A stretch of DNA of 7,294 bases. Source: CAYLLD01 sp964425135. Lineage in GTDB: Bacteria > Pseudomonadota > Alphaproteobacteria > Rhodobacterales > Rhodobacteraceae. Positions 5,749-7,294 of this stretch are shown here, one piece after another. Position numbers and translations under genes: made by a program. The stretch's first letter is position 1; each line of letters starts with the position of its first letter. The notes beneath the pieces were generated by a model that saw only the letters and a list, made by a program, of their open reading frames with translations, was not told the DNA's origin and did not search any database. Location: contig CAYRKW010000102.1 in NCBI GenBank assembly GCA_964425135.1, positions 1 to 7,294 of the forward strand. Reading direction: 5' to 3'.

Positions 5749-7294
5749 ATGCCCAAAGACGACTTGGACCTCTCCCCCAAAGTCTCTGACGAAATCCGTA
5801 AAACCACATGCTACATGTGCGCCTGTCGTTGCGGTATCAATGTCCATTTGCGCGACGGACCGCAGGGTCGCAAAATCCGCTATATCGAGGGCAATCGTGA
5901 CCACCCGGTGAACCGCGGCGTCCTGTGCGCCAAAGGCTCGGCAGGCATCATGCAGCACTACTCGCCCGCCCGCCTCAAAGCCCCGCTCAAACGCGTCGGC
6001 CCCAGAGGCTCGGGCACCTTCGAGGAAATCTCCTGGGACGAAGCCTATGAGATCGCAGCCTCATGGCTCAAACCCATCCGCGAAACCGATCCCTCCAAAC
6101 TCGCCTTCTTCACAGGCCGCGACCAATCCCAAAGCTTCACCTCATGGTGGGCGCAACAATTCGGTACGCCCAATTACGCAGCGCACGGCGGCTTTTGCTC
6201 TGTCAATATGGCCGCTGCCGGCATCTCGACCATGGGCGGCGCGTTTTGGGAATTTGGCGCGCCTGATTGGGAACGCACGAAATATTTCATGATCTTTGGC
6301 GTCGCCGAAGACCACGACAGCAACCCGATCAAAATCGGTCTTGGCCGCCTAAAAGAGCGCGGCGCGCGCGTGGTCGGCGTTAACCCGATCCGCACCGGCT
6401 ATAACGCAGTTGCAGATGAGTGGCTCGGCGTCACCCCTGGCACCGACGGCCTCTTCGTGCTCGCGCTCATCCATGAGTTGATCAAATCGGGCAATGTCGA
6501 TCTCGACTATCTGATCCGCTACACCAATATGCCGTGGCTCGTGGTCGATCAGAAGGGCGATCCGGAGCACGGGCTCTTTATCCGCGACGATGATGGCGAC
6601 ACGCTGATTGGCGATCAGGACGGCCACACCCATAAATCTTCCAGCCGCATCAAACCGAACCTGCAAGGCAGCTACCGCATCAAAGGCAAAACCTGCCGCC
6701 CTGCCTTCGAGCTGATGGCGCAAAAATACCTCACTGACGACTACACCCCCGAAGCCGTCGCCAAAACCTGCGGCATAACGGCCGCCACCATCCGCCGCAT
6801 CGCCGCAGAACTCGCGCATGTCGCCTTCAATGAGCAGATCGAGATCGACCAGACATGGACCGACTGGAAGGGCGAGACGCACGACAAAATGATCGGCCGC
6901 CCCGTCTCCTTCCACGCCATGCGCGGCATCTCCGCCCATTCCAACGGCTTCCAGACCTGCCGCGCCATCCACATCCTGCAAATCATCCTCGGCTCGGTCG
7001 AAGTCCCCGGCGGCTTCCGGTTCAAACCGCCCTACCCCAAACCCGCGACCGCCCACCCAAAACCGCACACGGGCCACGCGCCCATGACACCACTCGACGG
7101 ACCGCATCTGGGCGTGATCCACGGCCCTGACGATATGCAAATCAACGCGGATGGCTCGGCCCGCCGCATCGACAAAGCCTTCTCGTGGGACGCCCCGTTC
7201 TCCGCCCATGGCATGATGCATATGGTCATCTCCAACGCCCATGCAGGCGATCCCTACAAGATCGACACGCTGTTCATGTATATGGCGAACATGT
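5749..7294 (+). CDS. soeA: Molybdopterin oxidoreductase, SoeA-like sulfite dehydrogenase subunit (5' part)
   Basis: An open frame runs from ATG 5749 to the window edge: 515 codons with no stop. AAAGG (5737-5741) lies seven bases before the ATG. The product begins MPKDDLDLSPKVSDEIRK and has a [4Fe-4S] site, C21-x2-C24-x3-C28 with C60, followed by Lys62 of the CAKG motif typical of this family. Molybdopterin-binding segments follow, including FFTGRDQSQS, GGFCSVN, AEDHDSNP and GVNPIRTGYNAVAD. Cys150 in GGFCSVN is a candidate molybdenum ligand. There is no Tat signal, so the protein should face the cytoplasm, as known for SoeA of the SoeABC complex, which oxidises sulfite to sulfate and passes electrons to quinone through SoeB and the membrane anchor SoeC. 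SoeA is roughly 950 residues, so about half is present. Related polysulfide/thiosulfate reductase or formate dehydrogenase-like subunits are the alternatives. soeB and soeC would be expected just beyond the right edge. Confidence 0.8.
   Translation, partial: MPKDDLDLSPKVSDEIRKTTCYMCACRCGINVHLRDGPQGRKIRYIEGNRDHPVNRGVLCAKGSAGIMQHYSPARLKAPLKRVGPRGSGTFEEISWDEAYEIAASWLKPIRETDPSKLAFFTGRDQSQSFTSWWAQQFGTPNYAAHGGFCSVNMAAAGISTMGGAFWEFGAPDWERTKYFMIFGVAEDHDSNPIKIGLGRLKERGARVVGVNPIRTGYNAVADEWLGVTPGTDGLFVLALIHELIKSGNVDLDYLIRYTNMPWLVVDQKGDPEHGLFIRDDDGDTLIGDQDGHTHKSSSRIKPNLQGSYRIKGKTCRPAFELMAQKYLTDDYTPEAVAKTCGITAATIRRIAAELAHVAFNEQIEIDQTWTDWKGETHDKMIGRPVSFHAMRGISAHSNGFQTCRAIHILQIILGSVEVPGGFRFKPPYPKPATAHPKPHTGHAPMTPLDGPHLGVIHGPDDMQINADGSARRIDKAFSWDAPFSAHGMMHMVISNAHAGDPYKIDTLFMYMANM

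Noticed and set aside
5392..5958. 188-aa minus-strand frame across the RTX/SoeA gap
   Set aside because: It overlaps the ends of two well-supported plus-strand genes and shows no motif of its own.
6349..7242. 297-aa minus-strand frame inside the SoeA-like gene
   Set aside because: It is the mirror of a GC-rich coding strand. The plus strand encodes recognisable molybdopterin oxidoreductase motifs throughout.

Overview
The window looks like chromosomal DNA of a marine alphaproteobacterium of the Roseobacter group (Rhodobacteraceae). The grounds are the moderately high GC and codon use of the genes, the style of the VWA/Ig-like repeat protein and of the RTX protein, and a molybdopterin oxidoreductase that reads like the roseobacter sulfite dehydrogenase subunit SoeA. 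This is an inference from protein resemblance, not from a marker gene.

Layout, left to right. Positions 1-107 hold three abutting inverted repeats, probably the transcription end of the minus-strand gene that follows. Positions 108-2858 (minus) are one continuous reading frame for an exported von Willebrand factor A (VWA) protein with seven tandem ~87-residue Ig-like repeats. A single in-frame TAA at 2106-2108 cuts it into a 250-aa secreted VWA part and a 660-aa repeat part. Positions 2859-2999 are a short gap with the VWA ribosome binding site and a weak promoter candidate. Positions 3000-3356 (minus) encode a 118-aa acidic protein that I do not recognise. Positions 3357-3637 are a divergent intergenic region with a very AT-rich core (26 G/C among the 120 bases 3461-3580), candidate promoters in both directions and a perfect 10-bp inverted repeat around the rightward promoter. 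Positions 3638-5572 (plus) encode a 644-aa RTX protein: a clan GH-A type glycosidase barrel, a beta domain, 13 calcium-binding nonapeptides and a type I secretion C-terminus. Positions 5573-5748 show no gene and no convincing terminator. Positions 5749 to the window end (plus) are the first 515 codons of a SoeA-like molybdopterin oxidoreductase with no stop inside the window.

The genes do not form an obvious single pathway. Two make envelope or extracellular proteins: the VWA/Ig repeat protein, which may be broken, and the RTX glycosidase, which should leave the cell by a type I system encoded elsewhere. The third large gene is cytoplasmic respiratory sulfur metabolism. The best candidates for something not yet described are the RTX-fused glycosidase with unknown substrate and its AT-rich palindromic control region, and the interrupted repeat protein.
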